DNA from: a bacterium
Lineage (GTDB): Bacteria > Planctomycetota > JAFGQW01
Direction of reading: 5' to 3'
Length of the DNA stretch: 64,000 bases
Assembly: GCA_030426805.1 (NCBI GenBank)
Contig: JAUHXU010000005.1
Span: 248,001-312,000, forward strand
Shown in pieces: positions 62,027-64,000 of this stretch; position 1 is the first letter of the stretch, and the number at the start of each line of letters is the position of its first letter. Position numbers and translations under genes: made by a program. The notes under the pieces are model-generated. The model was not told the origin of the DNA. It did not search any database and saw only the letters and a program-made list of their open reading frames with translations.

Positions 62027-63330
62027 GCGCCGCCGGCACCGAGACCGCAGCCGGGAACTACTTCGTCTCGAACTACCCGCCCTACTCGTTCTGGAAACGA
62101 GACTTCGCACCGCGTGCGCTGGCGGCAATCGAGCGTGCTCCCGCCCCCGAGACGCCGCTCGGCGTCTACGTGCACATCCCGTTCTGTCGCCGCCGTTGCC
62201 ACTTCTGCTACTTCCGCGTCTACACGGACAAGAACGCGCGCGACATCGAGCGATACGTCGACGCGGCGATCCGCGAGCTGGAGCGGTACGCGACGAAGCC
62301 GATCATCGGCGGGCGCCTGCCGCGCGTCGTCTACTTCGGTGGCGGCACGCCGTCCTACCTCTCGGTCAAGCAGCTCACGCACCTCAGCGAGGAGATGAAG
62401 CGACTGCTCCCGTGGGACGAGGTCGAGGAGGTCACGTTCGAGTGCGAGCCGGGCACGTTGACGCGGCCGAAGCTCGAGTTCCTCCGCGAAATGGGCGTCA
62501 CGCGGCTGAGCCTCGGCGTCGAGCACTTCGACGAGGCGATCCTCAAGCTCAACGGCCGCGCGCACGGCGCGAAGGAGATCGACCGCGTCTGGGCGTGGGC
62601 GCAGGAGATCGGCTTCCCGCAGATCAACGTCGACCTGATCGCCGGGATGATGGGCGAGACCGAGGAGGGCTGGCAGCGCGTCACCGACCGCATCGTCGCG
62701 ATGCAGCCCGACAGCGTGACGATCTACCAGATGGAGGTGCCGTACAACACCGGCATCTACAAGGAGATGAAGGACCGCGGCGAGGACGTCGCGCCGGTCG
62801 CGACCTGGGACACGAAGCGGCGCTGGGTCTCCGAGACGTTCGCCGCACTGGAGGCGACCGGCTACCGGGTGAACAGCACGTGCACCGCGGTGCGCGATCC
62901 GGACACGAAGTTCCGCTACCGCGACGGTCTCTTCTCGGGCGCCGACCTGATCGGCCTCGGTGTCGCGTCGTTCGGTCACCTCGGCGGAACGCACTATCAG
63001 AACGAGCACGACTGGGAACCCTACATCCAACGGCTCGATTCCGGCGAACTCCCGATCCACCGGGCGCTCGAACCGACCGAGGAAGAACGGCTCGTCCGCG
63101 CGGTGATCCTGCAGCTCAAGCTCGGATCGGTCGACGCGGCGGCACTCGAAGAGCGCTTCGGCGTCGACATCCGTCGACGTTTTGCCGACGAGTTCGCGCG
63201 ACTCCGGGAGCAGGGGCACCTGCAGGAAGACGGCGACGTGCTCCGCCTGACGCGTGGCGCGCTGCTGCAGGCGGATCGACTGATCCTCGACTTCTTCCTC
63301 CCGGAACATCGCGACGCACGCTACGCCTGA
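62023..63330 (+). CDS. HemN-like radical SAM protein (coproporphyrinogen-oxidase family)
   Basis: 435 aa. VHIPFCRRRCHFCYF carries the CxxxCxxC motif for the 4Fe-4S cluster; VYFGGGTPSYLS, ECEPGTLTRPKLEF and DLIAGMMGET match the HemN/HemW family, and a C-terminal winged-helix (LGSVDAAALEERFGVDIRR) is present. In operons like this it is unlikely to be heme synthesis; HemN-like enzymes in lipid clusters do radical methyl, cyclopropane or desaturation chemistry. TGATG overlap with the next gene. Confidence 0.88.
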   Translation: MSAAGTETAAGNYFVSNYPPYSFWKRDFAPRALAAIERAPAPETPLGVYVHIPFCRRRCHFCYFRVYTDKNARDIERYVDAAIRELERYATKPIIGGRLPRVVYFGGGTPSYLSVKQLTHLSEEMKRLLPWDEVEEVTFECEPGTLTRPKLEFLREMGVTRLSLGVEHFDEAILKLNGRAHGAKEIDRVWAWAQEIGFPQINVDLIAGMMGETEEGWQRVTDRIVAMQPDSVTIYQMEVPYNTGIYKEMKDRGEDVAPVATWDTKRRWVSETFAALEATGYRVNSTCTAVRDPDTKFRYRDGLFSGADLIGLGVASFGHLGGTHYQNEHDWEPYIQRLDSGELPIHRALEPTEEERLVRAVILQLKLGSVDAAALEERFGVDIRRRFADEFARLREQGHLQEDGDVLRLTRGALLQADRLILDFFLPEHRDARYA

Positions 63331-64000
63331 TGAACGACTCCTCGCCCTGCGACGTCCTCGTGATCGGCGCCGGCCCCGCCGGCACCGCCGCCGCGACGGT
63401 GCTCGCCCAGCACGGCCGCTCGGTGCGGATCGTCGAGAAGTCGACGTTCCCCCGCTACTCGATCGGCGAGTCGCTGATCCCCTACTGCTGGTTCACGCTC
63501 GAACGGCTCGGCATGCTCGACGCGATGGAAGCCGCCGGCTTCCAGAAGAAGCACAGCGTGCAGTTCGTGAACCCCGACGGCCGCGTCTCGCAGCCGTTTT
63601 TCTTCGAGCAGCACTTCGACCATCCGGCATCGACCACGTGGCAGGTGCTGCGAGCCGACTTCGATCGGCTGCTCCTCGACAACGCACGCGCGAAGGGTGT
63701 CGACGTCGTCGAGGGCACGCGCGTGACCGACTTCATCCGCGAGGACGGCCGCGTCGTCGGTGTGCACACCGCCAACGGCGCGAGCGGCGAGTTCCGCGCC
63801 CCACTGACGATCGACTGCAGCGGCCGCGGCTCGCCGGCGGTCGCGCGCAACCGGTGGCGCGTCTCGGACGACCGGCTCAAGCGCATCGCGATCTGGACCT
63901 ACTACCGCGGCGCGGTGCGCGACCCGGGCCGCGACGAAGGGGCGACCACGGTCGCGTTCCTGCCCGAGGGCGGCTGGTTCTGGTACATCCCGCTCGCGAA
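63330..64000 (+). CDS. Flavin-dependent halogenase-like oxidoreductase (3' end outside window)
   Basis: The open frame runs from the ATG at 63330 to the window edge (223 complete codons). The FAD-binding Rossmann motif is VLVIGAGPAGTAAATVL, then FPRYSIGESLIPYCW, typical of the tryptophan-halogenase / geranylgeranyl-reductase family, and TIDCSGRGS. At the edge GGWFWYIPL gives W-x-W-x-I-P, the motif associated with halogenases. Whether the active-site Lys and the rest of the fold are kept cannot be seen. It is the fifth coupled gene of the operon. Confidence 0.82.
   Translation, partial: MNDSSPCDVLVIGAGPAGTAAATVLAQHGRSVRIVEKSTFPRYSIGESLIPYCWFTLERLGMLDAMEAAGFQKKHSVQFVNPDGRVSQPFFFEQHFDHPASTTWQVLRADFDRLLLDNARAKGVDVVEGTRVTDFIREDGRVVGVHTANGASGEFRAPLTIDCSGRGSPAVARNRWRVSDDRLKRIAIWTYYRGAVRDPGRDEGATTVAFLPEGGWFWYIPLA

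Overview
The window is high-GC, gene-dense bacterial chromosome. No rRNA, tRNA, CRISPR array, phage or complete insertion sequence was recognised. The mix of genes points to the Planctomycetota: two tandem PQQ-like propellers each opened by an FRGP/WRGP-type motif, secreted proteins sharing one C-terminal beta module, a pyrophosphate-type phosphofructokinase, large secreted M14, M28 and C25 peptidases, and a DUF4388/TPR/HEAT protein. This is inference from gene style, not from a marker gene. Translational coupling by 4-base ATGA/GTGA overlaps is very common. Several genes instead have a -10-like hexamer (TAnnnT or close to it) only 6 to 9 nt before the start codon, which suggests leaderless transcripts.

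Left part (1 to 22 kb): a partial TPR/HEAT protein and an SGNH-like hydrolase; a three-gene RND efflux operon on the minus strand (adaptor, pump, outer-membrane factor, all coupled by GTGA); a DUF1294/SRPBCC pair; an M14 carboxypeptidase; a Wzt-type ABC ATPase without its permease, followed by a methyltransferase; a variant 6-pyruvoyl-tetrahydropterin-synthase homologue; a divergent locus of prepilin-like proteins (15.2 to 18.9 kb); a universal-stress/DUF389 fusion; and a GT-C-like membrane protein.

Middle (22 to 32 kb): ten genes diverge from an 83-bp gap at 25.75 kb. Four run left (RibD-C-type reductase, zinc-less MDR dehydrogenase, GT4 glycosyltransferase, HAD phosphatase). Six run right (CDP-alcohol phosphatidyltransferase, ICMT-like membrane methyltransferase, two soluble methyltransferases, a large membrane protein, an LTA-synthase-like alkaline-phosphatase-superfamily enzyme). 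Within each arm every start overlaps the previous stop. Together with the variant PTPS at 14.3 kb this looks like an uncharacterised pathway linking a pterin- or pyrimidine-like precursor to a methylated, glycosylated membrane lipid or envelope polymer.

Right part (32 to 57.7 kb): an ICL/PEPM-family enzyme, a C25 peptidase converging with thrS, PPi-PFK, an M28-PDZ peptidase, then a recombination-marked stretch (41.4 to 44.8 kb) with an inverted repeat, duplicated gene tails and an atypical small gene. Next come thyA-folA, several secreted proteins (one with a single-base frameshift in a G6 tract), a polyesterase-like hydrolase, an orphan PaaK-type ligase, TerC and the PQQ-propeller protein.

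Right edge (57.7 kb to the end): a thioesterase diverges from a coupled operon encoding a LuxE/PaaK-like acyl-adenylating enzyme, a LuxC-like acyl reductase, an Fe-type alcohol dehydrogenase, a HemN-like radical SAM enzyme and a flavin-dependent-halogenase-like protein that runs off the window. This reads as the start of a biosynthetic cluster for a modified fatty aldehyde or alcohol and is the second strong candidate for an undescribed system.
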